Shown one piece after another: positions 1 through 5,228 of a stretch of DNA of 6,885 bases; position 1 is the first letter of the stretch, and every line of letters starts with the position of its first letter. This stretch comes from Acidimicrobiia bacterium (GTDB taxonomy: Bacteria; Actinomycetota; Acidimicrobiia; Spongiisociales; ZC4RG35), in the NCBI GenBank assembly GCA_009377735.1, contig WHTL01000211.1:1-6885 (forward strand), read 5' to 3'. The notes under the pieces are model-generated. The model had not been told where the DNA came from. It searched no databases and saw nothing but the letters and a program-made list of their open reading frames with translations. The translations under genes were made by a program, and so were the position numbers.

Positions 1-1
1 T

Positions 2-94
2 CACAGCTCGTGTGAGATGATGAGCCCGGTCGCCTACGAACAGGTACTCGCGGAGAGACAAACCGAAGATGCGCCCCAAACCGAGGCAGCATGA
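2..94 (+). CDS. IS3-family transposase (OrfB), C-terminal fragment cut by the window edge
   Basis: The plus-strand frame beginning at base 2 is open to a TGA at 92-94 and reads HSSCEMMSPVAYEQVLAERQ followed by TEDAPQTEAA. The pattern His-Ser-Ser, four residues, then SPVAYE matches the extreme C-terminus of the integrase-type (DDE) OrfB of IS3-family elements, which usually reads like RRHSSLGYLSPxxYE just before the stop. OrfB is the catalytic subunit that cuts and joins the ends of the element. The catalytic DDE residues lie outside the window, so I cannot say whether the gene is intact. Support comes from the sequence after the stop, which looks like the right end of such an element. The fragment is short (30 residues), so the family call rests on this one motif plus the adjacent repeat. 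Confidence 0.68.
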   Translation, partial: HSSCEMMSPVAYEQVLAERQTEDAPQTEAA

Positions 95-112
95 ATCCCG
101 AGATCAATAAGA

Positions 113-140
113 AACCCTCCACGATTCGAGGGGAAGCCCA
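113..140 (+). repeat. Probable right terminal inverted repeat of the IS3-family element
   Basis: Nineteen bases after the transposase stop comes a stretch of the form AAACCCTCCACGATTCGAGG, then GGAAGCCCA. IS3-family right ends commonly have this look: an A-rich lead, CCxxCTACGA or CCTCCACGA, a G-rich block, and a terminal CA. The outer boundary is probably the CA at 139-140. The partner repeat at the left end lies outside the window, so neither the match nor the target duplication can be confirmed here. Confidence 0.5.
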
Positions 141-238
141 CCACCACGGTGGCGCCACGCCATATGAACTGTGCGGATTTTTGACGCGTTAGGGCGAGTT
201 TCTACGCGCAGAACGGGGTGGTCCTGTGGGTGAGGTAG

Positions 239-988
239 TCAGGCTCCGATGAACTCGAGAGTACGTCTCCAGGCGTCGGCCGAATCTTCGGTGTAGTCGG
301 ACTGGTGACGGTCGAAGAACGAGTGCGGTGCCCCCGGATATGTGATCACCTCATGGGTGGTGCCCGCTTCACCCAGTGCGTTCTCCAATGCTGCAACCTT
401 TTCCGGTGGTATGGACGGATCGCCACCTCCCATCAGTGCCAGGATCGGTGCCTCCACGAGATGGCAACGCTCCAGAAAAGGTCCGTCACCGCCGGGTCTG
501 TCGATGTCCGGCTTCCCGTAGAAACCTACGGCACCCGCCAATCCGTGACCGTGGGTGGTGGCTGCCCAGGAGCAGGTGCCACCAAAACAGAATCCGACGG
601 TGTAGACGGCGACGTCGTCGCGGCGAGAGCGAAGGTGGTCGATAGCGGCGGCGATGTCGGCGTTGATCCCATCCGAGGTGGTTTGGGGCACGTGATCCGT
701 GAACTGGAAGTCTTTTCCGCGGGGCTCGGTACCCGCGGTGCGCCCGAAGTAGTCGATGGCAATCGCGTCGTAGCCCTCGTCGGCAAAGGCCACCGCAAGT
801 TGCTCATAGAAGGGGAACAACCCCCTCACGTCGGGGAGGACAATCACCGCCCGCGGCGTGGGTCCACCTTCTGCCATCGCCTCGTATGCATTGAAGACGT
901 TGCCGTCTGGCGCCGTGAGTACCAAGGAACTGGCATCGGCGTCGCCGGAGATATCGAGCGGTGGAAGGGCATCAGCTGCTACACACAT
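239..988 (-). CDS. Dienelactone hydrolase family protein (alpha/beta hydrolase)
   Basis: This 249-residue protein has the usual length and order of the dienelactone hydrolase family (carboxymethylenebutenolidase type). These cytosolic enzymes open lactone or ester bonds with a Cys-Asp-His triad. The nucleophile is Cys134 in GFCFGG (nucleophile elbow). The acid is most likely Asp190 in MGGGDPSIP, and the base is His222 in YPGAPHSFFD. The N-terminal strand and oxyanion region are seen around VIVLPDVRGLFPF (48-60), where DxxGL is typical. Start: the ATG at 986-988 is the first in frame near the expected N-terminus, but no clear Shine-Dalgarno site precedes it, so translation may depend on the upstream gene 44 bases away. 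The same strand and short gap suggest co-transcription with the DUF1801 gene. The true substrate cannot be read from sequence, because many members act on unknown esters rather than dienelactone. The family call is firm; the physiological role is open. Confidence 0.93.
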   Translation of the reverse strand: MCVAADALPPLDISGDADASSLVLTAPDGNVFNAYEAMAEGGPTPRAVIVLPDVRGLFPFYEQLAVAFADEGYDAIAIDYFGRTAGTEPRGKDFQFTDHVPQTTSDGINADIAAAIDHLRSRRDDVAVYTVGFCFGGTCSWAATTHGHGLAGAVGFYGKPDIDRPGGDGPFLERCHLVEAPILALMGGGDPSIPPEKVAALENALGEAGTTHEVITYPGAPHSFFDRHQSDYTEDSADAWRRTLEFIGA

Positions 989-1032
989 GTTCAGATGGTA
1001 CCGAGGGCCACCCGTGGAAGGCGACAGACCAC

Positions 1033-1380
1033 CTACTTGCGCTCCTCGAGCAGTTGTGCCGCCATCCTTTCGATCAGGTCGTAGGGAATTGGTTCGTCCA
1101 GGGGGAATTTGACGGTCCCCCTACCCGATATGAATGGGCCGAGATCGTCTGCTAGCTCCGCGGAGGAGGGTATTGGATAAAGGCTCACGTGCTTCTTCCA
1201 GCCTGCGTAGTGGATCACGTTCCTCCCATCGACCTTCACCACAGGTATCTGATAGCTGATGACCTCCTCGCCTTCGGGCATCACCTTCCCGATGGTTTTG
1301 CTGATCTCCCTGAGGATGGTCTGCACCTCCTGTGGGAAGGACTCGATGTACTCCTCGACTGTGCTGAATGTGTCTCCCAA
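1033..1380 (-). CDS. DUF1801 (YdhG-like) family protein, TTG start
   Basis: This is a 115-residue small cytosolic protein of the DUF1801 family (frataxin-like fold). Bacillus subtilis YdhG, a proposed iron chaperone, is a studied member. Recognisable pieces are FSTVEEYIESFPQE near the N-terminus, PEGEEVISYQIPVV, the aromatic core IHYAGWKKHVSLYPIP, and a C-terminal GRGTVKFPLDEPIPYDLIERM. Start choice: the frame stays open upstream to 1581, but that extension overlaps the LtrA gene by 106 bases and has no family similarity. A GGAGGT at 1387-1392 sits exactly 6 bases before a TTG at 1378-1380, and starting there gives the normal family length and N-terminus. It lies 95 bases after the LtrA gene and 44 bases before the hydrolase gene, probably in one transcript. 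The iron role is inferred from YdhG only; many members have no known function. Confidence 0.88.
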   Translation of the reverse strand: MGDTFSTVEEYIESFPQEVQTILREISKTIGKVMPEGEEVISYQIPVVKVDGRNVIHYAGWKKHVSLYPIPSSAELADDLGPFISGRGTVKFPLDEPIPYDLIERMAAQLLEERK

Positions 1381-1386
1381 TGCGCT

Positions 1387-1392
1387 ACCTCC
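1387..1392 (-). promoter_or_regulatory. Shine-Dalgarno site GGAGGT that decides the TTG start
   Basis: The minus strand reads GGAGGT, then six bases, then TTG. This is a near-perfect complement of the 16S rRNA tail at ideal spacing. Neither the ATG at codon 35 of the long frame (1477-1479) nor the one at 1579-1581 gives the family's expected N-terminus, so this site moves the start to 1380. Confidence 0.8.
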
Positions 1393-1475
1393 GTCATTGC
1401 TCAGAATCGGGAACCTTGGCCTTCGATCAGCACAGTAGGGCTTGACGACGATGAGACTCGGTTGAGATCCGGCGC

Positions 1476-2690
1476 TCATCGGTTCGTCGTTGCCGGATGC
1501 CTGTACCAGACGGTAACCCCGTAGGCGGCTTGGAGACCGAGAGTAACCACAACCGCCGACAGCAAGGCCCAGGTGGTCCAACCCAGATCGAGTGAGCCGA
1601 GAATGGCGATACCGGTACCTCCAACGATCTTGAGGGCAGGGCTGACACGCGGATCGGTGGGCTCGTCTTCGGAGCGACGCAAAGTCGTCTCGAGTACACC
1701 AAGCGCGATGAGACCGATTCCTGCCGACCAGACAAGCAGCAATCGGGCGTCGGTGGTCAGCCCGGACAGTTCGGTGTCGCCGATCACCGAGGAGATCCCC
1801 ACACCGGTCATGGTGAACGTGGTCAGGGTCACCAGATGCAGATACACCCAGGCAAGGGCGCTGCCGAACGAGTCCCGGTACGGCCTACGTGCGATGAAGT
1901 CGAAATAGACCCACCAGAGACCGAAGCCGATGGCCAGACCGAGCAGCCCGTCGATCCCGCCACGCACACTGAGTTCGCCCGCCTCGTTGAGCTCCGACAA
2001 GCCGGCTATCACCCCAACGATCGACTCACCGAGAACAATGATGGTGAACAATCCGAACCGCTCGGGGAATTTCGACGTGGACAGCCTCGGCAGGTCTCGT
2101 TGCTGACGCACCGTGAAGTAGGGGGTGGCGACGTCGGCCAGAATCGCAGTGGCGAACATAATTGTTCGGGGGGTGCCGTCGGTGGCCAGGCCGGAGAGCA
2201 CCAGTGCGACGACGACGCCGTATCCCGCAATGAAACGCCACGCCACCGGACGGAACACCCTGATGTGGAGTGCGGCCCGCAGCCACCCCACCTGGTTGAC
2301 TGCTCTCGCCGCCAGGTAGAAGAGGGCGAAGCCCAGATAGTGGTCGCCGAGCCCGTCCTCGGCCCACACTGCGAGACCGGCCACGCATACCAGAGAGACG
2401 AACAGCTGTAGACGGGTCTCGATGCCGTCGGACTCGAAGCGCTCCGTGTAGTAGGTGTATGCGTTCCACACCCAGAACACCGCGGCGAACAGGATGCAGA
2501 ACGACACGATTCCAGTTACATCGAGATGACCGGCGAGATGGTGGGCGAGACGGGCGATCACAACCACGAACACCAGATCGAAGAACAACTCCAGCCATGT
2601 CACGGCGCGGTGCCTTTCGAACTCCTCGTCGGTGCGTAGTTCTGGGTGCTGCCACCACCGCGGGACGGGGGTTGGGGATGAATTGACCAT
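1476..2690 (-). CDS. Low temperature requirement protein A (LtrA) family membrane protein
   Basis: This 404-residue polytopic inner-membrane protein belongs to the LtrA family, named after a Listeria gene needed for growth in the cold. Its molecular activity is unknown. Diagnostic stretches are VTWLELFFDLVFVVVIARLA (30-49, with the charged pair inside the first membrane segment), ERFGLFTIIVLGESI (210-224), and the GLWWVYFDF segment (257-265). About ten further hydrophobic segments follow the usual family order: 58-80, 95-110, 115-135, 152-169, 174-190, 245-266, 277-302, 315-334, 356-374 and 376-393. The length matches the family. The start is secure: GAGGAGG lies 5 bases before the ATG at 2688-2690. 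Two less hydrophobic stretches, the N-terminal 28 residues and residues 336-352, are probably cytosolic or loop regions. It is separated from the exporter upstream by 138 bases and so probably has its own promoter. The family call is firm; the role is not known. Confidence 0.93.
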   Translation of the reverse strand: MVNSSPTPVPRWWQHPELRTDEEFERHRAVTWLELFFDLVFVVVIARLAHHLAGHLDVTGIVSFCILFAAVFWVWNAYTYYTERFESDGIETRLQLFVSLVCVAGLAVWAEDGLGDHYLGFALFYLAARAVNQVGWLRAALHIRVFRPVAWRFIAGYGVVVALVLSGLATDGTPRTIMFATAILADVATPYFTVRQQRDLPRLSTSKFPERFGLFTIIVLGESIVGVIAGLSELNEAGELSVRGGIDGLLGLAIGFGLWWVYFDFIARRPYRDSFGSALAWVYLHLVTLTTFTMTGVGISSVIGDTELSGLTTDARLLLVWSAGIGLIALGVLETTLRRSEDEPTDPRVSPALKIVGGTGIAILGSLDLGWTTWALLSAVVVTLGLQAAYGVTVWYRHPATTNR

Positions 2691-2716
2691 CGGCTCCTCC
2701 TCGGCCTTCCCGTGGT

Positions 2717-2722
2717 ATTGTA
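2717..2722 (-). promoter_or_regulatory. Possible -10 box for the LtrA-family gene
   Basis: The minus strand reads TACAAT (five of six matches to TATAAT), 26 bases before the start codon. This leaves room for a short leader holding the GAGGAGG site. No good -35 box lies at 16-18 bases, so the call rests on one hexamer in an AT-rich patch. Confidence 0.3.
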
Positions 2723-2769
2723 ATGATGTAATCAGGGGCCGTGGATCGGGTCAGCCAACCAAACCAATA

Positions 2770-2788
2770 CCTCAACCCAGGGATGAGG
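2770..2788 (-). terminator. Imperfect 19-base dyad after the exporter gene, possible terminator
   Basis: CCTCA and TGAGG arms enclose CCC and GGG sub-arms, with single mismatches between them. The minus-strand RNA can form CCTCA-T-CC / GG-T-TGAGG followed by UAUUGGUUUGGUUGG, which is U/G-rich but not a true U-run. The dyad lies 41 bases past the exporter stop and 79 bases before the LtrA start. It is therefore either a weak terminator of the marR operon or an operator for the next gene. Confidence 0.35.
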
Positions 2789-2829
2789 ACATCGCCTCTC
2801 GAACACCTCCGCCCACGGTTGCGCTCCGA

Positions 2830-4041
2830 CTACTTCGCCAACAACCTGCGGTATGCCCACAGGGACACCAAAAAGGCGGCGACGGCGCCGATGCCCATCC
2901 CGTAGCGGGGGCCGAGGTGCTCGCCGATCCAACCCACCAAGGGTGCTCCAAGGGGCCGGGCACCGAGAAATGCCACCGCCCAGAGGGAGAGGACCCGTCC
3001 CCGCATGTCCGGGGGTGCGTAGATCTGGAGGACGGAGTTGCCCACCGAGAGAAAGCTGGTGCCCGTGGCCCCTACCGCGAACAGGGCAACCAGTGTCATC
3101 CAATACAAGGGCGCCAATGACGCTGCGGTCAACGCCACGGCGAGCAGGATCCCAAGCCTGACCAGTACGGTTGGGGGACTGTTGTCCCTGGAGGCGGTAT
3201 AGAAACCGCCGCAAACCGCACCGACACCCATCACGGCGAACATGACACCAAAGGTGTCGGCCTGTCCACCGAAGGTGTAACGCGCCATCAGGGGGAGGAT
3301 CACCTCGAACTCGTAGGCGAAAACGCTGATGACGGCGATCATGACCAGGGGCACCAGAAGATTGGGGTCGGACCGCACCGAGCCAAGCGCCTCTAGGATC
3401 TGGCCCCTCCGACGCGGGGTTGGCACCGCTCTCTCTATCTCATCGGAGTGCATCAACGACAGCGCTGCGATGAGGCCTAAATACGAGGCGGCATTGAGGA
3501 TGAAGCAGAGACCGATCCCTACGCTCACGATGAGCAAGCCACCGAGAGCAGGACCGATGATCCTCGACGTATTGACGAGGACCGAGTTGAGCCCCACGGC
3601 GTTGGTCACCTTGGTTCGACCCACCATCTCCATCACGAAGGACTGGCGGGTGGGGTTGTCGATACTGCTGACGGCCCCAAGGGCAAACGCCAGGGCGAAC
3701 ACCATCCAGAGTTCGGTGACACCCAACAACACCACGACGCCAAGGGTGACCGCTATCAAGCCCGAGGCGGCCTGGGTGAAATACAGGAGCTTGCGCTTGT
3801 CGACACGATCGGCCACCGTCCCACCGAGGGGCGCCATGACAAGAACAGGCAGGAACTGCACCGCTGTGACCGCACCCACCGCCGATCCGCTTCCGGTCAT
3901 CTCCAACACGAGCCACGCCTGGGCAACACGCTGCATCCAGTTGCCCGTGACCGACACCATCTGTCCGGCGAAGTAGAGGCGGAAGTTGCGAATTGCGAGC
4001 GCGGCGAACGTGCGTCGTGCCATCACTCCAATGGTGGTCAC
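2830..4041 (-). CDS. Major facilitator superfamily exporter, EntS/MFS_3-like
   Basis: This 403-residue, 12-segment inner-membrane transporter has the marks of the MFS_3 (EntS-like) branch, proton-driven exporters of siderophores, macrolides and other compounds. Seen directly: a basic N-terminus (ARRTFAALAIRNFRLYFAGQ) leading into segment 1; the loop 2-3 motif GGTVADRVDKRKLL (73-86), the classical MFS motif A; DNPTRQSFVMEMV (128-140), strongly typical of this branch; a central cytosolic loop (about 199-228); and PPDMRGRVLSLW (343-354), the equivalent loop in the second half. The start is a GTG at 4039-4041 overlapping the marR stop as GTGA, so translation is probably coupled. An ATG six codons later (4021-4023) is an alternative. 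It would be expressed with and repressed by the adjacent MarR protein, the standard pattern for drug or toxin efflux. The substrate cannot be deduced. Confidence 0.92.
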   Translation of the reverse strand: MTTIGVMARRTFAALAIRNFRLYFAGQMVSVTGNWMQRVAQAWLVLEMTGSGSAVGAVTAVQFLPVLVMAPLGGTVADRVDKRKLLYFTQAASGLIAVTLGVVVLLGVTELWMVFALAFALGAVSSIDNPTRQSFVMEMVGRTKVTNAVGLNSVLVNTSRIIGPALGGLLIVSVGIGLCFILNAASYLGLIAALSLMHSDEIERAVPTPRRRGQILEALGSVRSDPNLLVPLVMIAVISVFAYEFEVILPLMARYTFGGQADTFGVMFAVMGVGAVCGGFYTASRDNSPPTVLVRLGILLAVALTAASLAPLYWMTLVALFAVGATGTSFLSVGNSVLQIYAPPDMRGRVLSLWAVAFLGARPLGAPLVGWIGEHLGPRYGMGIGAVAAFLVSLWAYRRLLAK

Positions 4042-4466
4042 CGCTCGTCCACCATCCGATCAAGAATCGAAGCCGCATTGTCGAGTATCTCGAGCTCCTG
4101 GGTGGAGAGATCGGCCATCTTCCCCGAAAGGTATGCGGTTCTCTCCTTGCGGCCCGTCTCCAGGAAATCGGAACCGGTCGACGTGAGATCTACCACCGAG
4201 CTACGACCGTCGTCGTCGTGGGGACGTTGGGCGACGAGGTTCCGGTCGGTGAGTCGGGAGACGATTCCAGTGACCGATGGTCGGGACACAGCCTCGATGT
4301 TTGCTAGCTCACTCATCGTCATCTCCCCGTAGCGGTCCAGAGTGTGCAGTACCGACCGTTGCGAGGGCGTGATGTCACCGAGGGACTGCTGACGGAGCCG
4401 TCGGGCGAGGCGTCCCACGGCCAGCCGAAGCCGGTCGGCGAGTTCTGTCTGGTCGATAGTTAGCAT
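4038..4466 (-). CDS. MarR-family transcriptional repressor
   Basis: This 142-residue cytosolic DNA-binding protein has the standard MarR layout: an N-terminal dimerisation helix (about 5-28), the helix ITPSQRSVLHTLDRY (32-46), a helix-turn-helix with recognition helix in MSELANIEAVSRPSVTGIVSRLTDRNLV (51-78), the beta wing RPHDDDGRSSVVDLTSTG (81-98) containing the conserved Asp-Gly-Arg, and C-terminal dimerisation helices (100-142). MarR dimers usually repress their own operon and let go when a small phenolic or toxic ligand binds. The downstream exporter overlaps by 4 bases, so the likely regulon is this operon. The start ATG at 4464-4466 has no useful Shine-Dalgarno site. The predicted transcription start is within a few bases of it, so the message may be leaderless. 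A candidate operator covers that point. Confidence 0.94.
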   Translation of the reverse strand: MLTIDQTELADRLRLAVGRLARRLRQQSLGDITPSQRSVLHTLDRYGEMTMSELANIEAVSRPSVTGIVSRLTDRNLVAQRPHDDDGRSSVVDLTSTGSDFLETGRKERTAYLSGKMADLSTQELEILDNAASILDRMVDER

Positions 4467-4483
4467 GCCTAATTACCATAGGC
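4467..4483 (-). promoter_or_regulatory. Candidate MarR operator, 17-base inverted repeat
   Basis: GCCTA (4467-4471) and TAGGC (4479-4483) are perfect inverted arms around 7 bases. The site directly abuts the marR start codon and covers the -10 hexamer. Length and position fit a self-repressing MarR dimer site. A second, overlapping near-palindrome, TTAGCATGCCTAA, spans the start codon itself (4460-4472), so the exact operator frame is uncertain. Confidence 0.55.
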
Positions 4484-4502
4484 GGTCTCGGGCTGGTGCC
4501 AA
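4475..4502 (-). promoter_or_regulatory. Promoter of the marR-exporter operon
   Basis: On the minus strand a -35 box TTGGCA (4497-4502, five of six matches) is 16 bases from a -10 box TATGGT (4475-4480, four of six). Transcription would begin about 7-9 bases later, at or next to the A of the marR ATG. This explains the missing ribosome binding site. Confidence 0.5.
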
Positions 4503-4521
4503 ACACATGCTTCCGCACCGG

Positions 4522-4542
4522 TGAATCCACCCTTCGGATTCA
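4522..4542. repeat. Inverted repeat TGAATCC-N7-GGATTCA between divergent promoters
   Basis: These are perfect 7-base arms (4522-4528 and 4536-4542) separated by seven bases. The dyad lies 19 bases upstream of the marR -35 box and 12 bases upstream of the -35 box of the divergent riboswitch promoter. It is not followed by a T-run in either direction, so a protein-binding site is more likely than a terminator. Which regulator would bind is unknown. Confidence 0.4.
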
Positions 4543-4554
4543 TTTCGCGTTCTC

Positions 4555-4583
4555 TTTACGTTCCCCGATCCTTCCCCTATATT
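4555..4583 (+). promoter_or_regulatory. Promoter driving the TPP riboswitch transcript
   Basis: TTTACG (4555-4560) and TATATT (4578-4583, five of six matches to the -10 consensus) are exactly 17 bases apart. The expected start at about 4590 falls just before the first paired base of the riboswitch P1 helix (4593). This agreement between two independent signals supports both. Confidence 0.6.
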
Positions 4584-4592
4584 GAGTCCTGC

Positions 4593-4717
4593 AAGACCCA
4601 ATCAGCGTGATCGAGAGCTGGGTGCCTTCCCGGCTGAGAAGTTGGCAATAGGAGCCGACGACCGTTTAAACCTGAGTCCGGTTAATGCCGGCGTAGGGAC
4701 CACGTTGGTTGGGTCTT
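4593..4717 (+). ncRNA. TPP riboswitch (THI box) aptamer
   Basis: All hallmark elements of the thiamine pyrophosphate aptamer appear in order. They are GGGTGCC (4620-4626), GGCTGAGA (4632-4639, the pyrimidine-binding CUGAGA), an optional hairpin GTTGGC/GCCGAC (4641-4646/4654-4659), AACCTGA (4669-4675), the P5 hairpin CCGG-TTAATG-CCGG (4678-4691), and GCGTAGGGA (4691-4699, the phosphate-binding side). P3 is very short (GCC/GGC around TTCCC). P1 is unusually long: 4593-4609 pairs with 4701-4717 over 17 consecutive pairs with only two G-U wobbles. TPP riboswitches normally lower expression when thiamine pyrophosphate is abundant. The only gene downstream on this strand is the small membrane protein at 4812. 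Confidence 0.95.
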
Positions 4718-4767
4718 CACCTTTTCTGGCATTCGCCTCGCCGATCCCGACCTTTCGCAGGCACACG

Positions 4768-4830
4768 GGGTGGTGAGTCGTTGTACCACCCGGTCCAATA
4801 TGGTGGATGCGATGAGCGAGCTCACCACCC
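4768..4830 (+). promoter_or_regulatory. Putative riboswitch expression platform with competing hairpins around the ribosome binding site
   Basis: GGGTGGTGAG (4768-4777) can pair perfectly with CTCACCACCC (4821-4830), enclosing the ribosome binding site and start codon. Its first seven bases can instead pair with ACCACCC (4785-4791). The bases CCACC (4786-4790) can in turn pair with the putative Shine-Dalgarno GGTGG (4802-4806). One fold hides the binding site and the other frees it, as expected for translational control. How P1 formation is coupled to the choice is not visible. An alternative is transcription termination at P1 itself, which is followed by CACCTTTTCT (4718-4727). Confidence 0.5.
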
Positions 4831-5195
4831 ATGCCGCTTGGACCCTGGTCGTCGCCTATGGGTTGTCTCTGGGGTACGAGGTGTACCGCGCCACCGCCAA
4901 GACCGGTGTCTCCGAGCACGACTCCATTCGAAGCCTCCTGCGGCTGTCTCCGTTGTATCTGGTTGCAGGGGCGGTGATCGCATTGCTCTTCGCCGGTGTC
5001 GGGTGGGCGGCCTGGCTCGGTCTCGTATTCACCGTGGTGATGATCTTGGTGTCGATCTTCTACTACAACCCCCGCATGATGTTGGAGCGCGATCCCGGAC
5101 CGATCGACTGGGCGGAAGACCTGATTTATACCGGCCTCCTCTTCGTCGCCGCGGCATTACTCGCCTATGAGGTGATTGGGGCCACCCTGGGTTGA
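4812..5195 (+). CDS. Unrecognised four-segment membrane protein under TPP riboswitch control
   Basis: I do not recognise this family. From the ATG at 4812 it has 127 residues and about four membrane segments: 8-24 (less hydrophobic, AWTLVVAYGLSLGYEVY), 47-63, 66-84 and 103-124. A basic loop at 24-46 contains RATAKTG and HDSIRSLLR. A polar loop at 85-102 reads YYNPRMMLERDPGPIDWAED and has several charged residues that look conserved in character. Start: GGTGG (4802-4806) lies 5 bases before this ATG. The frame is open to a GTG at 4770, but that start would put the putative expression platform inside the coding region, and the extra 14 residues are polar and unlike a membrane protein start. The TPP riboswitch upstream implies a role tied to thiamine, such as uptake of thiamine or a precursor, or an accessory to the convergent ABC transporter. 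It is too small for, and unlike, ThiT, PnuT, CytX or ThiW. Function is inference only. Confidence 0.8.
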   Translation: MSELTTHAAWTLVVAYGLSLGYEVYRATAKTGVSEHDSIRSLLRLSPLYLVAGAVIALLFAGVGWAAWLGLVFTVVMILVSIFYYNPRMMLERDPGPIDWAEDLIYTGLLFVAAALLAYEVIGATLG

Positions 5196-5211
5196 GCTCG
5201 GATATGAGCTC
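5194..5211 (+). terminator. Small hairpin between convergent genes, possible weak terminator
   Basis: GAGCTC (5194-5199) and GAGCTC (5206-5211) form a six-pair stem with a GGATAT loop, starting inside the stop codon of the membrane protein gene. On the plus strand CCTGTTTGATGTG follows, a poor T-tract. No T-run follows on the minus strand. It is the only hairpin in the 33-base convergent gap. Confidence 0.35.
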
Positions 5212-5228
5212 CCTGTTTGATGTGTTGG

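Noticed and set aside
141..238. Possible gene or terminator between the insertion sequence end and the hydrolase stop
   Set aside because: Only short symmetric words (CCACCACGGTGG, GGCGCC, TTCT-ACGCGC-AGAA) are present, with no T-run in the right direction and no open frame with coding character.
305..1084. Long plus-strand open frame opposite the hydrolase gene
   Set aside because: It is antisense to a gene with a complete catalytic triad. Its translation is rich in Arg, Cys and Gly with no domain pattern, as expected for a shadow in high-G+C DNA.
2026..2775. Minus-strand 249-codon frame overlapping the LtrA gene
   Set aside because: Arg/Gly/Pro-rich translation in another frame of a clearly real membrane protein gene; no recognisable domain.
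4770..4811. GTG at 4770 as the start of the riboswitch-controlled protein
   Set aside because: The upstream site is weak, the added 14 residues are polar and unlike an N-terminus of a membrane protein, and the ATG at 4812 has GGTGG at good spacing. Not fully excluded.
4602..4919. Minus-strand 105-codon frame across the riboswitch
   Set aside because: It lies opposite the TPP aptamer and the start of the plus-strand gene, has no family resemblance, and no convincing ribosome binding site was seen.
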